NCBI GenBank assembly: GCA_963819695.1
Contig: CAWFXD010000002.1
Span: 434,001 to 498,000, forward strand
DNA: 64,000 nucleotides
Direction: 5' to 3'
Source of the DNA: DASZIT01 sp963819695
GTDB lineage: Bacteria > Actinomycetota > Acidimicrobiia > Acidimicrobiales > RAAP-2
Both the position numbers and the translations under genes were made by a program. Below are positions 41,563 to 49,491 of this stretch, in pieces; position 1 is the first letter of the stretch; every line of letters begins with the position of its first letter. The notes under the pieces are model-generated. The model did not search any database. It had not been told where the DNA came from and was given only the letters and a program-made list of their open reading frames with translations.

Positions 41563-42593
41563 TGACGATGGCCACGCTGTACTACGAAAAAGACGCCGAC
41601 CCCAGTCTGATCGGCGGTCGGAAGGTCGCGGTGATCGGCTACGGGTCGCAGGGCCACGCCCACGCCCTCAACCTGTCGGAATCCGGGGTCGACGTCCGGG
41701 TCGGTCTCCGGGACAGCTCGTCGTCCAAGCCGAAGGCCGAAGAGGCCGGCCTCCGGGTGCTGTCGGTGGCCGAGGCCTCGGCCGAGGCCGACGTGATCAT
41801 GATCCTGCTGCCGGACACCGAGCAGGCCGCCGTCTATGAGGCCGAGATCGCGCCGCACCTGCATGCCGGCGACGTCGTCCTCTTCGCCCACGGCTTCAAC
41901 ATCCGCTTCGGGCTGATCACCCCGCCGGCCGACGTCGACGTGGCCATGGTCGCGCCCAAGGGCCCCGGCCACCTGGTGCGCCGGACCTACACCGAGGGCG
42001 GAGGGGTGCCGTCGCTGGTGGCGGTGTCCGCCGACCCGTCGGGGAAGGCCCACGACCTCGCGCTCTCCTACGCCCACGCCATCGGCGCGACCCGGGCCGG
42101 GGTGCTCGACACCACCTTCGCGGAGGAGACCGAGACCGACCTGTTCGGCGAGCAGGTGGTGCTGTGCGGGGGCCTGACCGCCCTGGTCCAGGCCGGGTAC
42201 GAGACGCTGGTCGGAGCCGGGTACCAGCCCGAGTCGGCCTACTTCGAGTGCCTGCACGAGCTCAAGCTCATCGTCGACCTGATGTACGAGCAGGGGATCA
42301 GCGGGATGCGCTTCTCCATCTCCGACACCGCCGAGTACGGCGACCTGACACGGGGCCCGCGGGTCATCAATCAGGCGGTCAGGGACGAGATGGGCCGCAT
42401 CCTCCGAGACATCCAGGACGGCACCTTCGCCCGGGAGTGGGTCGACGAGAACGCCAATGGGCGCCCGAATTTCAAGAAGCTGCGGCAGGCCGGCATGGAT
42501 CACCCCATCGAGAAGGTGGGCGCCGAGCTGCGGGACATGATGCCGTTCGTGACGGCCGGGAAGCAGAAGATCCAGGACATCTCGGGCGGCTGA
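41562..42593 (+). CDS. ilvC: Ketol-acid reductoisomerase (class I)
   Basis: A 343-residue NADPH-dependent enzyme. GYGSQGHAHALNLSESGVDV near residue 25 is the Rossmann motif, and RDSSSSKPKAEEAG the cofactor-specificity loop. VAPKGPGHLVRRTY near 130, ETETDLFGEQVVLCGG near 188 with metal-binding acids, and FECLHELKLIVDLMYE near 228 follow. The short length marks class I. ATG at 41562 overlaps the ilvN stop as TGATG; a second ATG follows two codons later. It completes an ilvBNC operon. Confidence 0.96.
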   Translation: MTMATLYYEKDADPSLIGGRKVAVIGYGSQGHAHALNLSESGVDVRVGLRDSSSSKPKAEEAGLRVLSVAEASAEADVIMILLPDTEQAAVYEAEIAPHLHAGDVVLFAHGFNIRFGLITPPADVDVAMVAPKGPGHLVRRTYTEGGGVPSLVAVSADPSGKAHDLALSYAHAIGATRAGVLDTTFAEETETDLFGEQVVLCGGLTALVQAGYETLVGAGYQPESAYFECLHELKLIVDLMYEQGISGMRFSISDTAEYGDLTRGPRVINQAVRDEMGRILRDIQDGTFAREWVDENANGRPNFKKLRQAGMDHPIEKVGAELRDMMPFVTAGKQKIQDISGG

Positions 42594-42595
42594 CC

Positions 42596-43818
42596 TTGCG
42601 CCGCCGAGGGGGAGTAGGTGCGGCCGGCGCGTTTGTCGCCGCCGCCGCGGTCGCCGCGTCGTCGCTGCTGGCCGCCTGCACCTCGTCCCCGGCCGGGACC
42701 ACCGGAACCCGCGCCACCACCGCACCCGCCGCCTCGGGACCGGTGTGGCTGTGCCGGCCGGGGCTGGCCAACGATCCGTGCACCGCCAACCTGGCCGCCA
42801 CGGTGGAACCCGGTCCCTCGCCGATCTCATCCACCACCGTGCAGCCGAATCCCCCGCCCACGACTCCGGCCATCGACTGCTTCTACGTCTACCCGACAGT
42901 CAGCACCCAGGCCACCACCAACGCCAACCTGCACATCGACCCGGCCGAACGCCTGGTGGCCGAGGCCCAGGCCTCCCCCTTCACCCCCCACTGCCGCATC
43001 TTCGCCCCCATGTACCGGCAGCTCACCGTGGGTGCGCTCGAAGGAACCTCGGGGGTGGCCCGGGCAAACGCGTCGTCGGTGGCGCTGGCCTACAGCGACG
43101 TGCTGGCCGCCTGGCAGTACTACCTGGCCCATGACAACGCCGGCCGCGGGGTGGTGTTCATCGGTCACTCCCAGGGGTCGTCGATGCTGATCCGGCTGCT
43201 CCGTTCCCAGGTCGACCCCAGTCCCGCCGAGCGCCGACTCCTGGTGTCGGCCATCATCCTGGGCGGCAACGTCGAGGTCCCGGTGGGCCAAGGCGTGGGC
43301 GGCAGCTTCCAGAACATCCCCGCCTGCAATTCGACCTCGGCCACCGGGTGTGTGGTTGCCTACTCGAGCTTCAGCCAGACCCCGCCGGCCAACAGCCTCT
43401 TCGCCCGGGCCGGGACCGGGGTCAGCCTGGTTTCGGGGCAGCCACCCGGACCCGAGCCGCGCCTTCCAGGTGTTGTGCGTCAACCCGACCTCGCTGAGCT
43501 CTCCGGCCACCCCGGGGCCGCTGGAACCCTACTTCCCGACCTCGACAGCGGCGGCCGCCGGGAAGCCGTCAACCCCGTGGGTCACCTACCCGAACCTGTA
43601 CACCGCCCAGTGCGCGTACCAGGACGGGGCGAGTTGGTTGCAGGTCACCGACGTGGCTCCCGGCGGGAGACACCCGGCCGGTGGTGAGCGCCGCGCTGGG
43701 ACCGACGTGGGGCCTCCATCTGGTGGACGTCAACATCGCCCTCGGAAATCTGGTCACCCTGGTGGGCGAGCAAGGAACCGCCTTCGCCGCCCAGGCGATC
43801 GGGTCCGGGACCGGCTGA
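42596..43818 (+). pseudogene. DUF3089 lipoprotein, two one-base frameshifts
   Basis: Three frames together make one protein of about 406 residues. A TTG start 2 nt after the ilvC stop gives an N-terminus with lipobox SLLAACTSS. DUF3089 landmarks follow: DCFYVYPTVSTQ, FAPMYRQLTVGAL, GRGVVFIGHSQGSSMLIRLL with the catalytic-type Ser, and IILGGNVEVPVGQGVGGSF. The frame breaks at 43448-43449 and again in the GGG at 43665-43667; removing one base at each restores PPDPSRAFQVLCVNPTSL and DTRPVVSAALGPTWGLHLVD to TGA at 43818. DUF3089 proteins are alpha/beta-hydrolase-like. Two clean single-base fixes favour sequencing error over decay. Confidence 0.8.
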
Positions 43819-43894
43819 GCGGGTTCCGCGTCCTGATACCGGTTGTCCCGGGTCGTGCACCGGCCCGGTGGAACGGACCAGGTTGACCGGTGAA

Positions 43895-45337
43895 CTACTT
43901 CTGGGCGGCGACCTTGCCGAGGAACGGCACCAGCCGGTCGAAGAAGGCGTTGTCGGGGTAGGCGCCGGCCGGATCGTTGTGGGAGTAGGTGCTCTGGTAG
44001 TTGGCCAGGGTGAGGTTGCCCATCGGTATCCCCGACTGGGCGGCCAGCAGCTGGGCATCCTGGGGCACTCCGGCCCCGCCCAGGCGGGCGCCGAACGCGT
44101 AGATCAGCAGGCTCTTGGGAAGATCGTGACCCATGGTGGCGGGGACGTCGAGCACGCTCTGGGCCGGATTGGCATTTCCGTTGTCCACCGCCCCGGTGTC
44201 ATCGGTCAACCGCTGGGGGAAGTACCACTCGGTGCCGTCGGCGTTCTGGATCGGGTAACCGGAGAACATGGTGGCGAATCGATTGAGCGGCGTGAGGGCT
44301 CCGCTGCCGTTCCAGCCATGAACGGGGCCGGCGGCGGCCAATCCCTGGCCGAGGTGCGCCTGGGCGGCCAGCAGGCTCGACGGCGAGGTGGCGGCGTTGA
44401 GGGCGAAGCCGTACTGGCCGGCATTGGTGACCGGTACCGGAGGAACGATGTTGGCCGGCAACAGCCCGGACGCCTGACCCAACGACGGTCCGTTGGGGTC
44501 CAGCAGCGTCGCCGCCGATCCGGTGGCGTTGAAGATGCCGGCGTAGGGCGCCGGAATCCCGCCGAACGCCAGCCAGGGAGTCGCGCTGGGGGCGTCGAGC
44601 GCCTGCAGCTCCTGGGTGGCAGCCTGGGCCGCCACCGGAGTCGGGCTGCTGCCGCCATCGATGTACACCAGGCCGGCCAGGTCGTCGGCCCCCGGGCGGC
44701 CGTTGAAGTCCCAGGTGGCGTACGCGGTGACCACCGACCCACCCAGCGAGTGGCCACCGAGGACGACCTTCCCGCCGGCCTTCTTGGCCGCCCCGATCAC
44801 CACTTGGAGGTCCTGGACCGCGACCCGCATTCCCCACTGCTTGGCGAACTCGACCGTCGAGTCGGCAACCGGCGTTATGTGATGGGTGACGCTCGGGTTC
44901 TTGAGGTAACCGAGGTAGTAGTCGTAGAGCTGGCTGGCGGTGGCCTTGTGCTCCTTGAACAGGTTGAGCTCCGACTGGTCCTCGAGCAGGCTCTCCCTCC
45001 GCTCCACTGCCCACACCTGCCAGTTGCTCGTCTTCGACACCAGCCACTGGGCCAGCGGGACGAAGTAGGAGGCGGCCGCCGAGGTCCCCGGCTCCAGGAC
45101 CAGGACGTTCTTGGCGTTGCTCGGCCCGACCTTGATCACCCCCACCTTGTTGTACTGGGCCGGGGTGCCGGGGGCGGCGTAGCCCGCCATCCAGGTGACG
45201 CCGAGCGGGGAGGTCGCCGCCGAGGTCGCCGCCGGGCTCGACCCGCAACTCGAGAGGAGTGCGGCGGTGCTCACGATGGCCAAGGACAGCCAGAGGATCG
45301 CCTTCGGCCGGATGACGGTGGCTCGGATTTTGGACAC
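43895..45337 (-). CDS. Secreted alpha/beta-hydrolase-fold lipoprotein
   Basis: About 480 residues from GTG at 45337 (an upstream TTG at 45358 is also possible). The N-terminus ends with a lipobox, ALLSSCGSS. The fold is an alpha/beta hydrolase: KVVLGGHSLGGSVVTAYATW near residue 190 holds the nucleophile Ser, LVLEPGTSAAASYF near 80 is the oxyanion region, and VYIDGGSSPTP near 226 the acid strand. A -10 box TATCCT ends 8 nt before GTG 45337, supporting it. Function beyond an extracytoplasmic hydrolase is unknown. Confidence 0.8.
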   Translation of the reverse strand: MSKIRATVIRPKAILWLSLAIVSTAALLSSCGSSPAATSAATSPLGVTWMAGYAAPGTPAQYNKVGVIKVGPSNAKNVLVLEPGTSAAASYFVPLAQWLVSKTSNWQVWAVERRESLLEDQSELNLFKEHKATASQLYDYYLGYLKNPSVTHHITPVADSTVEFAKQWGMRVAVQDLQVVIGAAKKAGGKVVLGGHSLGGSVVTAYATWDFNGRPGADDLAGLVYIDGGSSPTPVAAQAATQELQALDAPSATPWLAFGGIPAPYAGIFNATGSAATLLDPNGPSLGQASGLLPANIVPPVPVTNAGQYGFALNAATSPSSLLAAQAHLGQGLAAAGPVHGWNGSGALTPLNRFATMFSGYPIQNADGTEWYFPQRLTDDTGAVDNGNANPAQSVLDVPATMGHDLPKSLLIYAFGARLGGAGVPQDAQLLAAQSGIPMGNLTLANYQSTYSHNDPAGAYPDNAFFDRLVPFLGKVAAQK

Positions 45338-45435
45338 GGTCCGCCAGGATAAGACCAATGTCGGCCACCCCGCCAGAGCCGCAACCCCCGTCCGGTTGCC
45401 GCGACGGCCAGCTGGCCGGCGGGGAGCGGGAGGTG

Positions 45436-46311
45436 CTACTCGACCAGGCCGCGAAGCACCGCGGCGAACCGCTCCGGAGCGCCAGCACCCTGGGTGAAGT
45501 AGAAGGCCGGCTCGATGAGCTCGACCTCGAGGACGACCGGATGGCCATCGAGGTCGTCGATGACATCGACCCGGGCGTAGGCCGCCTTCCCGACCCGCCC
45601 GGTGACCGCCTCGAGAGTCGCCTCCGCCAGCCTTCGCGGTTGGTCGGTGGCTTCGGTCGAGGTGATGACGTGCTGCTCCCAGAGCCGATCGATCTCACCG
45701 ACATCCGGCCGGAGCAGCGCCTGTTTGGACACCGCGTGGCTGAACTGGTGATCGAAGTAGATCAGTGCCACCTCGCCGTTGGCGTCGATGGCCGACTGAT
45801 AGGGCTGGACCATCACGGTCTGCCCGCCGCGGTGCAACCGGCGAACGTGCTCCTCGGCGGTCTCGATTCCCGCCCGCACGTAGCGGGCGGCGCCGAGACT
45901 GCCGCTGGCCACCGACGGCTTGATCACGTAGTCATCGGAAGGCGGAGCCCACGCCCCGCCCGGAGGGACCCACCAGGTGGGCACGATGGGGATCCCGTCG
46001 GCGGCAAGGTCAGCCAGGTAGGTCTTTTCGCTGTTCCACTTCACGATCGGCTCCGGGTTCACCAGCCGGGTCTGGGTTGCCACCCTCGCGGCCCAGTCGA
46101 GGAACTCCCGTCTCCGGGTCACATACCCCCAGGCGTAGTTGACCGCGACCAGGTCGAAGGACGGCCAGTCGACCTTCGGGTCGTCCCAGATGACGACGTG
46201 TGGATCGAAGCCGGCCTCCGCCAGGGCTTCACGTAGGAGGGGCCAGCCGTCGTCCAGGTCACCGAAGCCTTGGCTGGCGGCCAGCGCCAGGCGGAGGGGG
46301 ATCGGCGGCAT
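45436..46311 (-). CDS. ATP-grasp domain protein
   Basis: A 291-residue protein of the ATP-grasp fold. VNYAWGYVTRRREFLDWA near residue 57 and LVNPEPIVKWNSEKTYLADLA near 83 are N-terminal strands; DDYVIKPSVASGSLGAARY near 126 has the ATP-binding Lys; QTVMVQPYQSAI near 161 and LEVELIEPAFYF near 268 hold nucleotide- and metal-binding residues. It resembles glutathione-synthetase-like ligases of unknown amide product. A TAACTT -10 box ends 7 nt before the ATG at 46311, suggesting a leaderless message. It is divergent from the VOC gene. Confidence 0.83.
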   Translation of the reverse strand: MPPIPLRLALAASQGFGDLDDGWPLLREALAEAGFDPHVVIWDDPKVDWPSFDLVAVNYAWGYVTRRREFLDWAARVATQTRLVNPEPIVKWNSEKTYLADLAADGIPIVPTWWVPPGGAWAPPSDDYVIKPSVASGSLGAARYVRAGIETAEEHVRRLHRGGQTVMVQPYQSAIDANGEVALIYFDHQFSHAVSKQALLRPDVGEIDRLWEQHVITSTEATDQPRRLAEATLEAVTGRVGKAAYARVDVIDDLDGHPVVLEVELIEPAFYFTQGAGAPERFAAVLRGLVE

Positions 46312-46318
46312 GACGGCG

Positions 46319-46324
46319 AAGTTA
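46319..46324 (-). promoter_or_regulatory. -10 box (TAACTT), leaderless promoter of the ATP-grasp gene
   Basis: TAACTT on the minus strand ends 7 nt before the ATG at 46311. Confidence 0.4.
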
Positions 46325-46420
46325 ATCGGTGGTGGCCTTCACCACCGTTGCCTGCATTCGTGTGGGCGCCGTCGGCGCGATCGGTTGCGGGGGCACGGGC
46401 GTTGTGCGCAAACTTTGGGA

Positions 46421-46792
46421 GTGCTCGACCATCTGGCGATCCAGTGTGCCGATCTGGCCGCCAGTGCGGCCTTCTACGACACCGTCCTCGCGCCGCTCGG
46501 AGCCACCCGGGTGATGGACTTCGGTGAGGTCATCGGGTACGGGGTCCCGCCCAGGCCCGAATTCTGGCTCGGTCGCCTATCCGTGGGCGACGGCTTCCGT
46601 GAGTCACATATCGCCTTCACCGCAGCTGACCGGGCCACGGTGGATTCGTTTCTGGCCGCGGCCAAATCCGCGGGGGCCGAGGTGCTGCACGAAGCCCGGG
46701 TATGGCCCGAGTACCACCCCGACTACTACGGCGCCTTCGTCCGCGACCCCGACGGCAACAATGTCGAGGCGGTGTGCCACGCCCCTCAGTAG
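46421..46792 (+). CDS. VOC/glyoxalase-fold protein
   Basis: A 123-residue protein starting at GTG: VLDHLAIQCADLAASAAFYD, with the first metal His in DHLAIQ, then ESHIAFTAADRATVD with the second His, and FVRDPDGNNVEAVCH with the conserved RDPDGNNxE. This is the single-domain glyoxalase/bleomycin-resistance fold of unknown substrate. An AT-rich CAAACT/AAACTT lies 5-6 nt before the GTG, possibly a leaderless promoter. The longer open frame from 46139 is read through the ATP-grasp gene and is not used. Confidence 0.85.
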   Translation: MLDHLAIQCADLAASAAFYDTVLAPLGATRVMDFGEVIGYGVPPRPEFWLGRLSVGDGFRESHIAFTAADRATVDSFLAAAKSAGAEVLHEARVWPEYHPDYYGAFVRDPDGNNVEAVCHAPQ

Positions 46793-46873
46793 GGGGACGG
46801 ACACACGCGGGCTCGCGGGCCCAGACTCCTCAGCAAGGTTGCTCGAGGCTCCGGTCTAGGGGGCATTGATTCG

Positions 46874-46919
46874 CGCCACGTTTGAGCGAATGGGCACGGG
46901 CATTCGCTCAAACGTGGCG
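46874..46919. terminator. Perfect 19-bp inverted repeat between convergent genes, probable bidirectional terminator
   Basis: CGCCACGTTTGAGCGAATG at 46874-46892 is repeated inverted at 46901-46919 around an 8-nt loop, without mismatch. It lies between the stop of the VOC gene (46792) and of serC (47048), which converge. No T-tract follows on either strand, so it would be a U-tract-independent terminator or another structured element. AT content is higher than its flanks. Confidence 0.65.
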
Positions 46920-46992
46920 GAAATCGACCAGCGAGGCATCACCGCCGACAACCGGAGTCGGTTGCCCGACGGTCGGGAGCGGTCAGGTCCGG

Positions 46993-47036
46993 CCCCACCC
47001 CCACCCCCACCCCCACCCCCACCCCCGTCCCCGTCC
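46993..47036. repeat. CCCCCA tandem tract (G-rich on minus strand)
   Basis: About six units of CCCCCA run into CCCCCGTCCCCGTCC. On the minus strand this makes at least four runs of four or more G within 25 nt, a potential G-quadruplex. It lies just past the serC stop, so it would be near the 3 prime end of the serC transcript. Confidence 0.8.
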
Positions 47037-47047
47037 GCCGGGAGCGC

Positions 47048-48202
47048 TCAGGAGGCGAGCGCCCCCACCACGTAGTTGATACAGGCGCACAGCGACGCCA
47101 CGTCATCGGGGTCGATGGCCGGGAACATGGCGATCCGGAGCTGGTTGCGCCCGAGCTTGCGATACGGCTCGGTGTCGACGATCCCGTTGGCCCGCAGCAC
47201 CGCGGCCACGGTGGCGGCGTTGATGGCGTCGGTGAAGTCGATGGTGGCCACCACGTGGCTCCGCTCGTTCTCCCGTTGCACGAACGGGGTGGCGAAGTCC
47301 GAGCTGTCCGCCCAGGTGTAGAGGATCTCGGCTGACCGGTCGCAGCGGCCGGTGGAGAACTTCATGCCGCCGTTGTCGTTGAACCAGCGGACCTGGTTGT
47401 CGAACATGAACACGGTGGCCAGGGCGGGTGTGTTGTAGGTCTGGTCGAGCTTGGAGTTGTCCAGGGCGATGCTCAGGTCGAAAGAGGCCGGCACCCACCG
47501 GCCCGACGCCTTGATGCCGGCGATCCGCTCCTGGGCGGCGGGGGAGACCAACGCCACCCACAGGCCACCGTCGGAGCCGAAGCACTTCTGGGGGGCGAAG
47601 TAGTAGGCGTCGAACTGTCGGGGGTCGACGGGGAGCCCACCCGCCCCCGAGGTGGCGTCCACCGCCACCAGCCCGCCCCCGTCGGCCGGCCGCGCCGCGC
47701 CGGTGGGCCGGGTGATCTCCATCATCACCCCGGTGGAGGTCTCGTTGTGGGTGAGGGCGTAGAGGTCGACGTCGTCGCGAGCCACCGCGGTCGGGTGGGT
47801 CCCGACTTCGGAGGCGATGATCTCCGGTTCCCCCAGATGGGGCGCCTCGGCGGCGGCGGCGGCGAATTTGGAGGAGAACTCCCCGAAGCTGAGGTGCTGG
47901 CTCTTCTGTTCGATGAGGCAGAAGGTGGCCGCGTCCCAGAAGCAGGTGGTGCCCCCGTTGCCGAGCATCACCTCGTACCCGTCGGGCAACGAGAACAGTT
48001 CCCGGAGGCCTTCCCGGAGGCTGCCGACCACCGCCTTGACCGTCTTCTGGCGGTGGCTGGTACCGAGGAAATGGTTGGCCGCCTTGGCCAGGGATTCGAC
48101 GCTTTCGGGGCGGACTTTGGAGGGTCCCGAACCGAACCGGCCGTCGGCCGGCAGCAGGTTGGCGGGAATGATGATCGGGGGGGTGTCAGAGGTCTCGGTC
48201 AC
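47048..48202 (-). CDS. serC: Phosphoserine aminotransferase (actinobacterial type)
   Basis: About 384 residues. DGRFGSGPSKVRPESVESLAK near residue 20, LGTSHRQKTVKAVVGSLREG near 46, LGNGGTTCFWDAATFCLIEQ near 80, KSQHLSFGEFSSKF, and the PLP-Lys region YYFAPQKCFGSDGGLW near 208 are those of the actinobacterial SerC group. KFSTGRCDRSAEILYTWA and GIVDTEPYRKLGRNQLR follow. It converts 3-phosphohydroxypyruvate to phosphoserine, the step after SerA. GTG at 48202 matches the family length and a CATGAT -10 candidate 7 nt upstream; ATG at 48214 is an alternative. It is divergent from an aspartate aminotransferase. Confidence 0.93.
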   Translation of the reverse strand: MTETSDTPPIIIPANLLPADGRFGSGPSKVRPESVESLAKAANHFLGTSHRQKTVKAVVGSLREGLRELFSLPDGYEVMLGNGGTTCFWDAATFCLIEQKSQHLSFGEFSSKFAAAAAEAPHLGEPEIIASEVGTHPTAVARDDVDLYALTHNETSTGVMMEITRPTGAARPADGGGLVAVDATSGAGGLPVDPRQFDAYYFAPQKCFGSDGGLWVALVSPAAQERIAGIKASGRWVPASFDLSIALDNSKLDQTYNTPALATVFMFDNQVRWFNDNGGMKFSTGRCDRSAEILYTWADSSDFATPFVQRENERSHVVATIDFTDAINAATVAAVLRANGIVDTEPYRKLGRNQLRIAMFPAIDPDDVASLCACINYVVGALAS

Positions 48203-48208
48203 ATATGG

Positions 48209-48215
48209 AATCATG
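48209..48215. promoter_or_regulatory. Overlapping bidirectional -10 elements for serC and the aminotransferase
   Basis: AATCAT (48209-48214, plus) ends 7 nt before ATG 48222; CATGAT (48215-48210, minus) ends 7 nt before GTG 48202. The two share five base pairs. If correct, both genes are leaderless and divergent from a single point. This is inferred from spacing only. Confidence 0.3.
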
Positions 48216-48221
48216 GCACCC

Positions 48222-49436
48222 ATGGCCCACCCGACGAAAAACCGTGTCTCGGCTCGCATCGCCGCGGTCTCGCCGTCGGCCACGCTGGCGGTGGATGCCA
48301 AGGCCAAAGCCCTCCAGGCGCAGGGGGAAAATGTCATCGGCTTCGGGGCCGGCGAGCCCGACTTCCCGACCCCCGACCACATCGTGGCCGCCGCCGAGGC
48401 TGCCTGCCGGGACCCCAAGTCCCACAAGTACTCGCCCACCGCCGGCCTGCCCGAGTTGCGGGAGGCGCTGACCGTCAAGACCCGCCGGGATTCGGGACTG
48501 GAAGCGACCGCCTCCCAGGTGCTGGTCACCAACGGGGGGAAGCAGGCCATCGCCAACGCCTTCGCCGTCCTCTGCGACCCGGGCGACGAGGTGCTGGTGC
48601 TGGCGCCGTACTGGACCACCTACCCGGAGTCCATCGCCCTGGCCGGGGGCGTGCCCGTGGTGATCTCCACCGACGCGTCGACGGGTTTCCGGGTCTCGGT
48701 GGATCAGCTGGAGGCCGCCCTGACGCCCCGGACCAAGGTGCTGCTCTTCGTCTCTCCCTCCAACCCGACCGGGGCGGTCTACCCGCGGCCGGAGATCGAG
48801 GCCATCGGGCGCTGGGCGGTGGAGCACGGCCTCTGGGTCATCACCGACGAGATCTACGAGCATCTGGTCTACGGGGGTGCCGAGCACCACTCGATGCCGG
48901 TCGTCGTCCCCGAGCTGGTCGACACCTGCGTAGTGGTAAACGGGGTGGCCAAGACCTACGCGATGACCGGTTGGCGGGTCGGATGGATGATCGGCCCCAA
49001 CGACATCATCACCGCCGCCACCAACCTCCAGTCCCACGAGACCTCCAACGTGGCCAACGTCAGCCAGCGGGCGGCGCTGGCGGCGGTGTCCGGCGACCTG
49101 TCGGCGGTGGCCGAGATGCGTGCGGCATTCGACCGTCGGCGGGTGATCATCCACCGGATGCTCAACGAAATCGACGGGGTCACCTGCATCGAGCCGGACG
49201 GCGCCTTCTACGCCTTCCCGTCGGTGGAGGGGATCATCGGCCGGGAGGTCGGCGGCCGCAAGGTTTCGTCGAGCGCGGAGCTGGCCGAGGTGGCCATCGA
49301 CGAAGCCAAGGTGGCGGTGGTGCCCGGCGAGGCCTTCGGGGCGCCCGGGTACTTCCGCATGTCGTACGCACTGGGCGACGAGGACATCGTCGAGGGGGTC
49401 ACCCGATTGGCCAAGCTCTTCAGTGACGCCCACTGA
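48222..49436 (+). CDS. aspC: Aspartate aminotransferase (class I/II PLP)
   Basis: About 404 residues. RVSARIAAVSPSATLAVDAKA at the start, GENVIGFGAGEPDFPTPDHI near 33, NGGKQAIANAFAVLCDPGDEV near 105, FVSPSNPTGAVYPRPE near 177, the PLP Lys in VNGVAKTYAMTGWRVGWM near 242, and VVPGEAFGAPGYFRMSYALG near 365 are the typical AspC-type motifs of subgroup I-beta. It makes aspartate from oxaloacetate and may take other amino acids. ATG at 48222 is taken as start; ATG at 48213 is possible and would overlap the serC start codon. serA follows by 55 bp. Confidence 0.92.
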   Translation: MAHPTKNRVSARIAAVSPSATLAVDAKAKALQAQGENVIGFGAGEPDFPTPDHIVAAAEAACRDPKSHKYSPTAGLPELREALTVKTRRDSGLEATASQVLVTNGGKQAIANAFAVLCDPGDEVLVLAPYWTTYPESIALAGGVPVVISTDASTGFRVSVDQLEAALTPRTKVLLFVSPSNPTGAVYPRPEIEAIGRWAVEHGLWVITDEIYEHLVYGGAEHHSMPVVVPELVDTCVVVNGVAKTYAMTGWRVGWMIGPNDIITAATNLQSHETSNVANVSQRAALAAVSGDLSAVAEMRAAFDRRRVIIHRMLNEIDGVTCIEPDGAFYAFPSVEGIIGREVGGRKVSSSAELAEVAIDEAKVAVVPGEAFGAPGYFRMSYALGDEDIVEGVTRLAKLFSDAH

Positions 49437-49491
49437 CGCGGCTGTCACATGACCACCGAGATCCCGTCGATCTCTCGAAGGAAGGAACCCC

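Noticed and set aside
42164..43687. Single 507-codon gene fusing part of ilvC with the DUF3089 protein
   Set aside because: The first part is an out-of-frame reading of ilvC; the lipoprotein starts at 42596.
46874..46919. Insertion-sequence terminal repeats
   Set aside because: The arms are 8 nt apart with no transposase and no target duplication; a hairpin is the simpler reading.
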